Positions 37,746 to 46,805 of a stretch of DNA of 64,000 bases are shown here, in pieces. The DNA is taken from positions 124,001 to 188,000 of the forward strand of contig JAUJEA010000005.1 of the NCBI GenBank assembly GCA_030442035.1. The letters run 5' to 3'. The position numbers and the translations under genes are program-made. A model generated the notes under the pieces. It was not told the DNA's origin and did not search any database. It worked only from the letters and a program-made list of their open reading frames with translations. This DNA comes from Splendidivirga corallicola (GTDB lineage Bacteria > Bacteroidota > Bacteroidia > Cytophagales > Cyclobacteriaceae). Every line of letters starts with the position of its first letter. Position 1 is the first letter of the stretch.

Positions 37746-38516
37746 TCAATTCCTCCTTATCAGCATGGTTGAAGAAACCACTTCAGATTCCAGGACCTCA
37801 TTCTCGTCTTCCTGTTCCTTTATATAATTCTCAAAGAGCTTTATTTTGGCGGGATGTTTTTCGATCAGCTCATAACATCTTTTTTTGAGGTTTTCAAATA
37901 TGTGATCATTCGAATTTTTCATTTCATCTTCCTGAATGATTACTTCGTCGATAAGCTGCATTCCGGAATCCCTTATCTGTTGAAGCATTATTTCCTTTTT
38001 CTGAATCAAAGGATTTGAGCATTCACCTTCTTGATCCAAATAACTATCATCTATGATGATTACACCACCCTGATTCAGGCATTTCGAAAGTTTAGTAAGT
38101 GTGGAATAATAATCCCCCAAGACTGGTCCGATAGCCCCCAGGATAATCACATCGAATGTTGGCAGTACCTTGATACTTTCCCTGATATCCTCTGTTTTAA
38201 ATTGACAAAGATGATCAACGCCGTATTCTTTGGCCTTGTTATTAGCTTCATTAATAAATTCTTTAATGGCGTCAATACCCAGGCAGTTACAATCGAATTC
38301 TTTAGCCAGTTTTATGGACACCGCTCCTTTTCCACAACCTAAATCAAGTGCACTAAGGTTTGAATAATTAGTTGTATGTTTTCGAACAAGGTTAATGATT
38401 ATTTCCGGAGAGGCTCCGATTTCCCACAAATCCTGAAGTATATATGGCAGGAAGGGGAAAAGCTCGTTATCCGAGCCATCCATGGAGGTAACGACACTTT
38501 TTTCCAGCGTTTCCAT
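37746..38516 (-). CDS. class I SAM-dependent methyltransferase
   Basis: A 256-residue Rossmann-fold methyltransferase: motif I LDLGCGKGAVSIKLA, an acidic residue at the end of strand 2 (LGIDAI), the CQFKTEDIRE region, and FDVIILGAIGPVLGDY (motif IV), then GGVIIIDDSYL. The C-terminal helix-rich part (residues 190 to 256) is charged. The substrate cannot be predicted. It is followed on the minus strand, in the 5' direction, by a small four-helix membrane protein gene 14 nt away, so the two may form an operon. Confidence 0.9.
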   Translation of the reverse strand: METLEKSVVTSMDGSDNELFPFLPYILQDLWEIGASPEIIINLVRKHTTNYSNLSALDLGCGKGAVSIKLAKEFDCNCLGIDAIKEFINEANNKAKEYGVDHLCQFKTEDIRESIKVLPTFDVIILGAIGPVLGDYYSTLTKLSKCLNQGGVIIIDDSYLDQEGECSNPLIQKKEIMLQQIRDSGMQLIDEVIIQEDEMKNSNDHIFENLKKRCYELIEKHPAKIKLFENYIKEQEDENEVLESEVVSSTMLIRRN

Positions 38517-38530
38517 TTCAAATCTCTTTA

Positions 38531-38923
38531 TTAGTTTTTTCCAAACAACTCCTTAACATGCGGCTTATTTAATTCAACCAATGTGAATACGCCCAAAAGG
38601 ATGCCAAGCACTCCGGTCAGACAATTGAGAACAGCCATGACAAATATGAACGTGTAATTTCGCACCTCATTCAGGTATTTGGACGCAAGCAAATTAAGTA
38701 CACCCATGGCAATGGTCAATACAAACCAAAGGCTCCCAAAAATTAAGAAGATAATTCCCGGAGTAATAAACACCGGACCGGAAGCATTGTTAGAGAATTC
38801 ATCTCTTAAGAAAACACCAAGAGAGGCATAACCCAGAGGCAACAAAGAGAACAATAAATTTAGAATTCCTTTTACCAGAAACAATATTCTGAATGTGTTG
38901 AGGTTGTTTGAAGTATAATCCAT
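38531..38923 (-). CDS. hypothetical four-helix membrane protein
   Basis: A 130-residue integral membrane protein with hydrophobic segments ILFLVKGILNLLFSLLPLGYASLG, ITPGIIFLIFGSLWFVLTIAMGVLNLLA, FIFVMAVLNCLTGVLGILLGVFTLVEL, and a short polar C-terminus. It resembles generic DUF4064/DUF4870-like small membrane proteins, but I cannot assign a family. It lies upstream of the methyltransferase gene with a 14-nt gap and downstream of the S41 peptidase gene. Confidence 0.72.
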   Translation of the reverse strand: MDYTSNNLNTFRILFLVKGILNLLFSLLPLGYASLGVFLRDEFSNNASGPVFITPGIIFLIFGSLWFVLTIAMGVLNLLASKYLNEVRNYTFIFVMAVLNCLTGVLGILLGVFTLVELNKPHVKELFGKN

Positions 38924-38966
38924 ACATAATAATTTAAATAGTGGTTGATATTTTGTTTCATCTTAT

Positions 38967-40217
38967 TTATTGATGATTATCTATTGCTTCTTCTATTATT
39001 TCAATCCCTTTTTCAAGGACCATATCTCCACCAATACCGGTGGATATAATATGATGTGTAGGAACATAGTCCTCTCTGGGAGTTCCGTTTACATGGAGCG
39101 TTTTCTCTTGCGAAATATTATAACTAAAACCTAAATTCCCAAATGAATATCCATACATATTGCCTATCAACTTCCTCATTTCCGAACCAACAACTTCAGC
39201 CCTTCCTATTCCTTCGAACCCCATGGCTATACCCTCTCCCATACTTCCGGTCCATCTTCCCACCAATACAATCACTGGCTTTGTATATTGTATACCTCTT
39301 GGATCCACCACCATACATGGTTCATCCTGCGGTTGTTGACCGGAGTTTTTTTTATGTGATGAAATTTCCTGATATTTCTGTTTTTCCTCAATAAACCTCC
39401 CCATAATCCCCTCAGCCACATTGCAACGACCACCATCAATTGTATTTCTGAGATCAATGATCAAACCATTCGTATCCAACATGGCATTTAGACTTTTATC
39501 AAACTTAGCAATCAATTTATGATCTGCCAGGGAGTTATTAATTCTGATCAGACCAATATTGCCAATTTTTCTGGATGAAAGTAATGATTTACTTTTTTTC
39601 AGTTTAAAATCGTCAAGATCAACTGTGATGTTATTGCCATTCGGGAGTTTAAGTTCCAGAATTCTCGGCTCATTATACCTGCCGGATAGTACTTTATTTC
39701 CTATCCAATTTCTCACCTCGTCCTGGGTTTTATCACTACATACCGTGGGAAAATCATCGATTACCTGTCCAAACAGTTTTCCATTAAACTTGATAATTTC
39801 TGCACCAACAAGATTGGCTTTAAGATTATTGATTTGGCTTTGCCAAACGCTGGTAATGATCGTTTTTCCATTTTCCGTTTTGGAATAAACCGGGGCATAC
39901 AATCTATAGGACGAATTAATATTGGTATTAAGGATCAAATGGCTATCATAAAATTCATCCAGTAGAAATTCAAAAAATAAAATCAGATCATCACGAGATG
40001 CAAGGTTTTCTATTCTTTGCGAATATTGTTCTTTGATACAGTTCAGATCAATATCCTTGTCGGGTAAATAAATGTAGTTGTTCCGGATATTGTTCAGCAT
40101 ACGCTCCAGATTCTCCTCAATTTGATCTTTTGAAACTGGTAACTTGCTTTTAGATTGGCCAAATGCCCCCATACAAAAGCCAAGGAGGGTTAAAAAAGTT
40201 AGTAATTCTTTTGTCAT
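38967..40217 (-). CDS. S41-family peptidase (C-terminal-processing-like)
   Basis: A 416-residue secreted protein (signal LTFLTLLGFCMGAFG). The N-terminal helical/cap region is followed by the S41 catalytic core: LIDLRNTIDGG (oxyanion strand), PVIVLVGRWTGSMGEGIAMGFEGI with the nucleophile Ser in TGSMGEG, and the downstream VVGSEMRKLIG containing the likely Lys base. There is no clear PDZ domain, which resembles IRBP-type S41 proteins of Bacteroidota. A periplasmic tail- or signal-processing role is inferred from the family only. Confidence 0.86.
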   Translation of the reverse strand: MTKELLTFLTLLGFCMGAFGQSKSKLPVSKDQIEENLERMLNNIRNNYIYLPDKDIDLNCIKEQYSQRIENLASRDDLILFFEFLLDEFYDSHLILNTNINSSYRLYAPVYSKTENGKTIITSVWQSQINNLKANLVGAEIIKFNGKLFGQVIDDFPTVCSDKTQDEVRNWIGNKVLSGRYNEPRILELKLPNGNNITVDLDDFKLKKSKSLLSSRKIGNIGLIRINNSLADHKLIAKFDKSLNAMLDTNGLIIDLRNTIDGGRCNVAEGIMGRFIEEKQKYQEISSHKKNSGQQPQDEPCMVVDPRGIQYTKPVIVLVGRWTGSMGEGIAMGFEGIGRAEVVGSEMRKLIGNMYGYSFGNLGFSYNISQEKTLHVNGTPREDYVPTHHIISTGIGGDMVLEKGIEIIEEAIDNHQ

Positions 40218-40427
40218 ATTGTGTCGTGATTGTCTGTTTAAATCGAACTTAACATCCCAGGCCCAATCATTTTAAATCTCCTAAACTAGCAGATCAAAAA
40301 TAGCTTTGCAAATGCCATTTCATTCCTTCATATATCAATATCTTTTTCTGAAAGGATGTTAGACAGAAAATTCGCAGGTTTTAAATGATTAATTCAAAAA
40401 GCTCGCAAAGCTGATCAGACAACTCCT

Positions 40428-41333
40428 TTAGAGCACCTCTATCTCTGATTTAAATACGACCGTTGCCCTTCCTCTGATTTGTATTAATGAAGGTTTATTA
40501 TTTTCAATTTTGACCTTAACCTTTACAATTCCAAGTCTGTTGATTTTTTCTCCTTGTGCGCCTTTGAATTCAAACAGGCCATTTTCATAACTTACTAGTC
40601 TATTTTGTACCAAATAACCTCCCAGCGGTCCATTGGCATTTCCTGTAACAGGATCTTCATTTATTCCAATGGCTGGAGCGAACATTCTTCCATAAGTTAA
40701 TATCTCAGGATCATCAGAATCAAGGGTAAAAACAAAGTATCCGTTGCATTGAATCTGTTTGCTCAGATCGGTCAATTCATTGTAATCCGGAGTTAGATCG
40801 TTGAGCTTTTCTCTGTTTTTAATTCCAATCATTACCTTCGAATGTCCTGTAGAAGCAATCTGAACAGGGCATTGCTCATGCAAATCGGAGCGTTCAAGTC
40901 CCAACGAGGTGACCAACCTTTGCATTGTGTCTTCCTCAAATGCATGGCCCAGCTCAAAATCTCCTTGAGTCATGATGACTTCATAATCTCCATTTTCCTT
41001 AATTATTTCAAATGGAAGTATCCCAATGCGTGTTTTAATCTTGAGTATACAGGAATCCAGATTGTCCTCAAGTGCTTTGGCATACATGGCTGCAATCGTT
41101 GCATGTCCACAGATTGGAACTTCTGTCTTGGGAGTGAAGTACCTGATCACACCATCGCAATCCGTGGTATCAGTAGAGAAGAGAAATGCAGTTTCCGGGT
41201 TGTTCAGCTCTCTGGCAATTAACTGCATTTGGTCATCACTCAACCCATCTGCATTAACGACTACGCCTGCCGGATTTCCTTTGAACTTCTCTTTTGTGAA
41301 GGCATCAATCTGATATACAATCAATTTTTTCAT
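40428..41333 (-). CDS. PhzF-family isomerase/epimerase
   Basis: A 301-residue PhzF-type protein with a duplicated diaminopimelate-epimerase-like fold. YQIDAFTKEKFKGNPAGVVV, the active-site Glu region RELNNPETAFLF, RYFTPKTEVPICGHATIA, EDPVTGNANGPLG and the closing RGRATVVF are diagnostic. Family members isomerise small hydrophobic acids; the substrate here is unknown, and no phenazine genes surround it. It is downstream of an alpha/beta hydrolase gene with a 77-nt gap. Confidence 0.93.
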   Translation of the reverse strand: MKKLIVYQIDAFTKEKFKGNPAGVVVNADGLSDDQMQLIARELNNPETAFLFSTDTTDCDGVIRYFTPKTEVPICGHATIAAMYAKALEDNLDSCILKIKTRIGILPFEIIKENGDYEVIMTQGDFELGHAFEEDTMQRLVTSLGLERSDLHEQCPVQIASTGHSKVMIGIKNREKLNDLTPDYNELTDLSKQIQCNGYFVFTLDSDDPEILTYGRMFAPAIGINEDPVTGNANGPLGGYLVQNRLVSYENGLFEFKGAQGEKINRLGIVKVKVKIENNKPSLIQIRGRATVVFKSEIEVL

Positions 41334-41410
41334 TGCAAACTTAAAATTTCAGGGTACTCTTTTTATTACGAGAAAAAGGTATGTGCTGATGCCTGGTCTA
41401 GTTTATCAAA

Positions 41411-42196
41411 TTAAACTGTTTCCTTGACGTCCCCGATAAGTTTGCCTATGTCGTTATAAAGTTCTTTAGAGTTTTCTATCATATGCCAATGTCCTACACC
41501 CTTATATAACTTATTAGGGATATTATGTTCTCTGATAAATTCCTGTGTTTCAATGGGTGTATCCACATCTCCCCAAATGTAAATTTTATGACAACCCAAA
41601 TCCTTGAATTCAAATCCACATTTGTTATTTTGAATATGTTCCTGACTTGTAAAACCCCAGTTTCGCATTCCGGTCGGGTCAGCAAATCTTAAACTACTAT
41701 AATACCGTTTGAATGGGTCTTCTTTTTTAGCCCTTTCAAAAACTTCCACTTCAAAGAAATCCATAAATTCTTTGGCAGTTTCGTGTTGCAAAGGTTTACT
41801 TGAAAAATAACTATCAGCTTCTGTTAAATTTCCTTCAATATTAATGTAACAATTAACTTGATTACCCAATTGTTGACAGATCCAGGTCCCAATGAGGGCT
41901 CCAATGGAATGTGCCACAATATTTACCTTACCTGCGTTTTCGGTTTCCTTCTTAATAACCTCTGAAAGCAAATCCGCATGTTCTTTAATTGATAAATAAT
42001 TGGTATTTAAAGGACTGACACCAAATCCGGGAAAATCAACAATATAAAGATTATAGTCCGACACAAGGTTGGAGTCAAAAACTTCCTTATAAGCTAACCC
42101 GGAATCGGCAAATCCATGCAGGAACCAAATTGACTGTTTTGCCTTATCCGTCTCATTATATCTAATAAATAATCCTTCAAGGACTTTGATTTTCAT
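41411..42196 (-). CDS. alpha/beta hydrolase
   Basis: A 261-residue alpha/beta hydrolase. The oxyanion motif IWFLHGFADSG, the strand YIVDFPGFGVSP, the nucleophile elbow VAHSIGALIG, the acid residue in IWGDVDTPI and the catalytic His in GVGHWHMIE are in canonical order. The substrate is unknown (ester, lactone or C-C hydrolysis). It is cytoplasmic, with no signal peptide. A -7 element TATATTTG lies 30 nt upstream. Confidence 0.92.
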   Translation of the reverse strand: MKIKVLEGLFIRYNETDKAKQSIWFLHGFADSGLAYKEVFDSNLVSDYNLYIVDFPGFGVSPLNTNYLSIKEHADLLSEVIKKETENAGKVNIVAHSIGALIGTWICQQLGNQVNCYINIEGNLTEADSYFSSKPLQHETAKEFMDFFEVEVFERAKKEDPFKRYYSSLRFADPTGMRNWGFTSQEHIQNNKCGFEFKDLGCHKIYIWGDVDTPIETQEFIREHNIPNKLYKGVGHWHMIENSKELYNDIGKLIGDVKETV

Positions 42197-42225
42197 TTGC
42201 AGTATTTTGATGGGTGGAGAAAGGC

Positions 42226-42233
42226 CAAATATA
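42226..42233 (-). promoter_or_regulatory. -7 element of the alpha/beta hydrolase gene
   Basis: Minus-strand TATATTTG (TAnnTTTG), 30 nt upstream of the ATG at 42196. Confidence 0.4.
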
Positions 42234-42341
42234 GTATCTAATTCTCAATCTTAAGAACATCCGATACGGTATCAAAACGTAGCTTTACAATCAAATAATC
42301 CTTGCTTAACATTGGCAACAGCCTGGTGGAATTTCCAGCCA

Positions 42342-42950
42342 TTATCTAACAATAGTCCTGAAAGTAAGATTTATTCTGGGCTGCGATATTGTCTTTGATT
42401 TAGGTAAACTGTGCAACCAATGTGATTGTGTTTTCCCTTTCATTACCAAAAGACTACCATGTCCGAGCAGTATCGAAACCTTTGATTTCGTTTGTTTATG
42501 CTTGAAGCTAAATCTCCTTTCCGCACCAAAACTTAAAGAGGCAATGGCGCCATGTCTTTTCAGATCCTTTTCCGCATCACTATGCCAGGCCATACCCTCC
42601 TCTCCCGAATGGTACAAATTCAGCAAACATGAATTGAATGTTTCACCGGTTTTCTCCTCAATAATTGCCTTTAATTCCGAAAGTTCTTTTGTCCAGATCA
42701 AGGCCTGCTTGGTTGTGTTGGAATAGGTGTACTGATAATGTTCATTTCCATACCAGGCCACTTTTCTCTTAGTGGTGATCTTCTTACCAAAAATCACAGC
42801 CTCATCATGCTGCCATTGTATAGTATGGAGTAAACAATCCAGGTATTGATGTGCCTTTTCGTATGGCAAGATCTTTCCATAATAATTGACAATGCCATCA
42901 ACAGGAAGCAGATTACGGTTTGGGTCGATCAAATCACTAAAAAGTTCCAT
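42342..42950 (-). CDS. alkB: AlkB-type alpha-ketoglutarate-dependent DNA dealkylase
   Basis: A 202-residue Fe(II)/2OG dioxygenase that oxidatively removes alkyl groups from DNA or RNA bases. NLYHSGEEGMAWHSDAEKDL carries the HxD iron ligands, IASLSFGAERRFSFKH follows, and the distal His lies in SHWLHSLPKSK with the 2OG-binding Arg in QPRINLTFR. It belongs to the single-domain AlkB-like (2OG-Fe oxygenase 2) group. Its start overlaps the end of an Ada-like Zn-domain protein gene by 14 nt. This links it to an alkylation-damage response with the AraC-MGMT fusion at 44.1 kb. Confidence 0.92.
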   Translation of the reverse strand: MELFSDLIDPNRNLLPVDGIVNYYGKILPYEKAHQYLDCLLHTIQWQHDEAVIFGKKITTKRKVAWYGNEHYQYTYSNTTKQALIWTKELSELKAIIEEKTGETFNSCLLNLYHSGEEGMAWHSDAEKDLKRHGAIASLSFGAERRFSFKHKQTKSKVSILLGHGSLLVMKGKTQSHWLHSLPKSKTISQPRINLTFRTIVR

Positions 42951-43182
42951 TCTTCCACTTTTGATAAGATTGCTTCATGCAGTTACCACAGGGACGATAT
43001 CCCAAAGCAATAGCTTCTTTCTCACTTTTGAAAAATACACGGTTTACTCTTTTCATGCGTTTTCCGGATGCACAATGTATCGTTCCGTAGATCTTAAGCT
43101 TTCGATTACCTCCGAAGCGGATGATCTTATGTCTTATTTGTGAATATAAATTACTGTCGGTAAGATCACTATGTTTAATCAT
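42937..43182 (-). CDS. stand-alone Ada metal-binding-domain protein
   Basis: An 81-residue protein consisting of the Ada N-terminal Zn/methyl-acceptor fold alone: KIYGTIHCASGKRMKRVNRVFF and ALGYRPCGNCMKQSY. In E. coli Ada four Cys bind Zn, and the first accepts methyl from phosphotriesters. Here C37, C65 and C68 are present but the second ligand position is K41, so the site is altered. It is translationally coupled to alkB (14-nt overlap). Together with the AraC-MGMT fusion 1 kb away it looks like a dispersed Ada. DNA binding or sensing remains inference. Confidence 0.85.
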   Translation of the reverse strand: MIKHSDLTDSNLYSQIRHKIIRFGGNRKLKIYGTIHCASGKRMKRVNRVFFKSEKEAIALGYRPCGNCMKQSYQKWKNGTF

Positions 43183-43266
43183 TTTATTTTGATTCTAATG
43201 CACAAAGACCTTCTCAAAGTACCCGGCCTATATTTTTCGATTGAACAACCTACCTACCTCCACAGA

Positions 43267-44088
43267 TCAATCATCTTCCGCTATCTCAAGAAAAATATTA
43301 ACCAGCTCTTGTGGTTTGCTGAAAAACGGTGAATGACTGGTTGCCATGCTATACACTTTCTTGCAGGGGGTTTCAGTATACATCTTTTTTTGAATGAAGG
43401 GTGTTACTGCCCTGTCTTCGGTGCATGCTATATAATATCTAGGAACACTCCCAAAGTTTTGATCACTTAAATGTAAAGTAGCGACTCCCGATTCTATAGG
43501 TTCATTGCTAAGAATTACTTTGGCCATTTCTGTGATATCATCAGCACAATCATGATATAAACCTTCCTTGAATATTTCCGGTTGAAGCGTGTGCGATTTT
43601 GTCTCTTCATGAATGGTGACATACGACTTTAACCAACCTTCGGTGTCCTGTACCGAATATTCTTTTTGCGTTTTTCCATTTGGGATGAGATAAGCTGCCA
43701 AATAAATAAGCTTTTCTATTTTTTCAGGACGATACTCTGCAGCCTGGGAGATCATAATTCCATTTTTACTGTGTCCGACCAAAATGACTTTACCATCAAT
43801 ACTATTAATCAGATCACAAAGTTTTTTTACCGTGTTTTCAAAGGTCACTTCCTGAATAGGGGTTTTGTCCCTTCCCATACCGGGCAAGTCGATTGCATAA
43901 ACAGTATGCCCATTCTTTGCAAGAAGTGGTGTCACTTTATGCCAGTTCCAGGCACTGTGCCAGGAACCATGGATAAGAATAAATGTTTTCTTTTCTGTTC
44001 GGATATTGGCTTTCATTTGATTTGCAATTAAAAAGATTATGGTTACTGAGATAAGGGCATAGTGATGCCGGATACGAAATATTCGCAT
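43267..44088 (-). CDS. secreted alpha/beta hydrolase (EstC/methylesterase-like)
   Basis: A 273-residue alpha/beta hydrolase with an N-terminal signal or anchor helix (YALISVTIIFLIANQ). ILIHGSWHSAWNWHKV, VYAIDLPGMGRD, the nucleophile in LVGHSKNGIMISQAA, the Asp in CTEDRAVTPF and the final His in TSHSPFFSKP follow the pattern of plant-type methylesterase and bacterial EstC-like enzymes. The substrate is unknown. It sits between the two halves of the alkylation-repair set, 84 nt upstream of the Ada-like gene, possibly in the same transcript. Confidence 0.9.
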   Translation of the reverse strand: MRIFRIRHHYALISVTIIFLIANQMKANIRTEKKTFILIHGSWHSAWNWHKVTPLLAKNGHTVYAIDLPGMGRDKTPIQEVTFENTVKKLCDLINSIDGKVILVGHSKNGIMISQAAEYRPEKIEKLIYLAAYLIPNGKTQKEYSVQDTEGWLKSYVTIHEETKSHTLQPEIFKEGLYHDCADDITEMAKVILSNEPIESGVATLHLSDQNFGSVPRYYIACTEDRAVTPFIQKKMYTETPCKKVYSMATSHSPFFSKPQELVNIFLEIAEDD

Positions 44089-44123
44089 GGTATTTTAATA
44101 GTAAGTTGAATAATTAATTTCGA

Positions 44124-44969
44124 TTAGCTTGCTTGTGCCTTTGAGGCTTCCCAGCCTATCATAGCTGTTTTTCGGTTACTTCCCCAATGATATTGACCGA
44201 AGCTTCCTGTGGATTGAATTACTCTATGACAAGGAATGAGAAATGCCACCGGATTATCACCAATAGCTGTACCTACTGCCCTGGAAGCATTAGGATTGTT
44301 GATGTGATGTGCAATTCTTCCATAGGTAGACAATTTTCCCGAGGGTATTTTTATCAATGTCTCCCACACTTTGATCTGGAAGTCCGTTCCTTTTAAGTGT
44401 AACTTGATCTCATTAAGCTTTTCCCAGTCATGAATAAAAACAAACAGGGCGTTTTGCTGGATAAAGTCCAGTTTTTGTTGAAAAGTGGCATTTGGAAACT
44501 GCCCTTTTAATTGCTCAAATGCCAATTGATCGTCATCCGAAAATGCCAGATGACATATCCCTTTATGCGTTGACGCCACTAGAATATTTCCAAAAGGGCT
44601 ATCGGCATAGCTATAATTGATGGACAAGTTTTTACCTCCGTTTTTATACTCAGCCGGTGTCATGCCTTCAATGTTGATGAAAAGATCATGGAGTCTACTG
44701 GTTCCGGACAAGCCAGTTTCATAGGTAGTTTCCGATAAAGTAGCCTGATCCTCTTTAAGCAGTTTCTTTGCGTATTCTATGCTGATATATTGCAAGAATT
44801 TTTTGGGGCTCACACCTGCCCACTCGGTGAACAACCGTTGAAAGTGGAAGGGGCTTAGGTGCACTTTTTCTGCAATATCATCAAGATTTGGCTGTTGCTT
44901 GAAGTTGTCATTGATATAACCTATTGCTTCAGCTATTCGGTCAAAATTGATATGATCTTGTGTTTTCAT
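44124..44969 (-). CDS. AraC-HTH / methylated-DNA-cysteine methyltransferase fusion (Ada-C-like)
   Basis: A 281-residue fusion: residues 1 to about 110 form an AraC double helix-turn-helix (LDDIAEKVHLSPFHFQRLFTEWAGVSPKKFLQY), and residues 120 to 281 form an O6-methylguanine methyltransferase with active-site C247 in IPCHRVIQS and KIPSGKLSTYGRIA. The GTG at 45026 would add an odd leader, so ATG 44969 was chosen. It is Ada minus its N-terminal Zn domain; that domain is encoded separately at 42937. It directly reverses O6-alkyl lesions and probably regulates the alkB unit (inference). Confidence 0.93.
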   Translation of the reverse strand: MKTQDHINFDRIAEAIGYINDNFKQQPNLDDIAEKVHLSPFHFQRLFTEWAGVSPKKFLQYISIEYAKKLLKEDQATLSETTYETGLSGTSRLHDLFINIEGMTPAEYKNGGKNLSINYSYADSPFGNILVASTHKGICHLAFSDDDQLAFEQLKGQFPNATFQQKLDFIQQNALFVFIHDWEKLNEIKLHLKGTDFQIKVWETLIKIPSGKLSTYGRIAHHINNPNASRAVGTAIGDNPVAFLIPCHRVIQSTGSFGQYHWGSNRKTAMIGWEASKAQAS

Positions 44970-45120
44970 TTCTACTTTATTTATTGTTTTGATGTAAAAG
45001 TAGATATGTCCATGACCACATAACACCCGAAACTTGCTGCATTCCCGGTTTTCGACATTTCTATGATGCTATGGATCATACTTATTAGCAACAGTACATT
45101 ATTCCAAACAAGCCTCTATT

Positions 45121-46299
45121 CTATTTAATCAGTGGATTTGGTTTTTCAGGTATATATGTAGCCAGTTCTTCCACATATTCCCGAACGCTATTTACATTAT
45201 TTTCCTTTAAAAAATTATCCAGGTCGTGTTCCTGTATAACATGTACTCGATGTTCCACTTCTTTTTTAAATTCATCGGTATAGAAAAAGTTAGTACGTGC
45301 ACTGAATTTGGTTTCCTCCAGAGGCTTTAGAAAAATCAAAGCATCATTGGCATCAAACATGGTTTGTCCCGGAAGCACATTGGCCATATGATTGCCAAGA
45401 TAGGGATGTTTTCCGAAGATATTATTTTCGAAGGGAATGGCTACCGGTTTGTTTCCGTTTTCCGCGAAGGCCTTATCCCATTGTCCGTCATCCATTCGAG
45501 CCCACTTGTAAACAAGGCGATCAAGTCCTTCCATGGAAGTATTCTTCGCATCTCTTTTAACAGATTCAATATTGAGTATCATGTTATGAAAGCGTACAGA
45601 ATATGTTCTGTTTGCATGCCATTGATGAAAAAATGTTCCTGCATTCCAATAGATCTCACCTTCCTTGTTTTTAATACATTTATAAGCATGACGTGTGTTG
45701 GTAAGAAAAATACCTTTAACACCCGATCGAAATTTATCTATGTGACCTAGAATCGTATTGTACATGAAGTTGTCACGGGCAATCAATGTTTGTTTAAATG
45801 TATTATAATCTTCCTGGTTATGTATTCCTTCCCAATAAATAGGCTGATCGACACCAATCACTTTTATTTTTTCTTCGCTTGAAAGTTGTTGGTTAATGTC
45901 CCAAATTGATGAAAAAAGGGTAAGGTATGTTTCATAAGGCCAGCCGTAACGGAAATTCTGTTGAAAGACTTTGGCCAGAATGGCTATATCTTTTGTGGCA
46001 TTATTCATAAATGAATCTATGTACTTCTGGGCAGTAATAGGAATTACCTCAAGAAAGACATAATCCACAGATCCCGGATTTTGTTTGAGATAATCGACAT
46101 AAAATTCGAAAGGTTCTACCGCTGAATGGAGTGCATCGTCAAAAATAATCAGGTCATATGTGATGAGTTTATTAGCTATAAAAGAAGCAGGTTCCTCTCC
46201 CACAGCTTTAATAACATCATAGTAGTCTTTGTGGTCCTGAGATCTGACATTGATAACAATGAATAAGAGCATGGAGCATATCAACAACTTGAGTTTCAT
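45121..46299 (-). CDS. secreted hypothetical protein, possible EreA/ChaN-like fold
   Basis: A 392-residue protein with a signal peptide (LLICSMLLFIVINVRSQ; ATG at 46299 chosen over the upstream ATG at 46359). Several features recall the erythromycin-esterase/TIKI/ChaN superfamily: a DDALHS motif near the N-terminus, a VFLEVIPITAQKYID strand, IKVIGVDQPIYWEGI, and GIFLTNTRHAYK where EreA-like proteins have an HNxH region. The assignment is tentative. If it belongs there, hydrolysis of an ester or small ligand would be possible, but the catalytic pattern is not clear. Unknown function is the safe call. Confidence 0.62.
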   Translation of the reverse strand: MKLKLLICSMLLFIVINVRSQDHKDYYDVIKAVGEEPASFIANKLITYDLIIFDDALHSAVEPFEFYVDYLKQNPGSVDYVFLEVIPITAQKYIDSFMNNATKDIAILAKVFQQNFRYGWPYETYLTLFSSIWDINQQLSSEEKIKVIGVDQPIYWEGIHNQEDYNTFKQTLIARDNFMYNTILGHIDKFRSGVKGIFLTNTRHAYKCIKNKEGEIYWNAGTFFHQWHANRTYSVRFHNMILNIESVKRDAKNTSMEGLDRLVYKWARMDDGQWDKAFAENGNKPVAIPFENNIFGKHPYLGNHMANVLPGQTMFDANDALIFLKPLEETKFSARTNFFYTDEFKKEVEHRVHVIQEHDLDNFLKENNVNSVREYVEELATYIPEKPNPLIK

Positions 46300-46407
46300 A
46301 GGAAGGTTCTTTTCGTTTTTTATTCGGATTAATACAATGATCTTTAAGAGGGAAAACATTTCATTAGTTACCGATCAAGTTACAAAAGGTTACTCCTTGG
46401 TTAATGA

Positions 46408-46668
46408 CATTTCTTGATTATTAGGAAGCTTGATAAGATTTTCACTACAAATTGTATGAAGACTGATTATTTTGATGGCCTGCAAAAATTTGATCATGAA
46501 TTCTTGCATATTGATATAACCGGAGAGACGGCATCCGTAAAACTGAAATTGATTCGAAACGGAATATTGATCTTTACGGATTACATCACACTTTTGAAAT
46601 TTGGTGAGGATTGGAAAATTGTCACAAAAATATATCATACTCATGTTGATAATCCCTGGGAGCTTTGA
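46408..46668 (+). pseudogene. 5'-truncated NTF2-like/lumazine-binding-type gene
   Basis: The frame opens directly after a TGA at 46405-46407 and has no good start codon (TTG at 46414, internal ATG at 46456). The encoded residues (FDHEFLHIDITGETASVKLKL, FTDYITLLKFGEDWKIVTKIYH) match the C-terminal half of the PF12893-type NTF2-like family, whose full length is about 140 residues. The N-terminal half, with the first helices, is missing. It points opposite to all its neighbours, consistent with a remnant. Confidence 0.65.
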
Positions 46669-46805
46669 ATGATATGGCTTTAAAACACATTGAATAGCGT
46701 ATTACCACAATAGATTTTGATATGTTAATCTAAGCCTAATGCCCAACAGTTATCCAAATTAGTGGTCAACATCCTATCACCTTTGTAATGACCAACAATA
46801 CCGAA

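Noticed and set aside
40428-41333. phenazine biosynthesis gene cluster
   Set aside because: Only the PhzF-family protein is present; other phz genes are absent, and the family has many non-phenazine members.
46414-46668. intact small NTF2-like protein starting at TTG 46414
   Set aside because: About half of the domain is missing, and the frame starts at the preceding stop; listed as a pseudogene instead.
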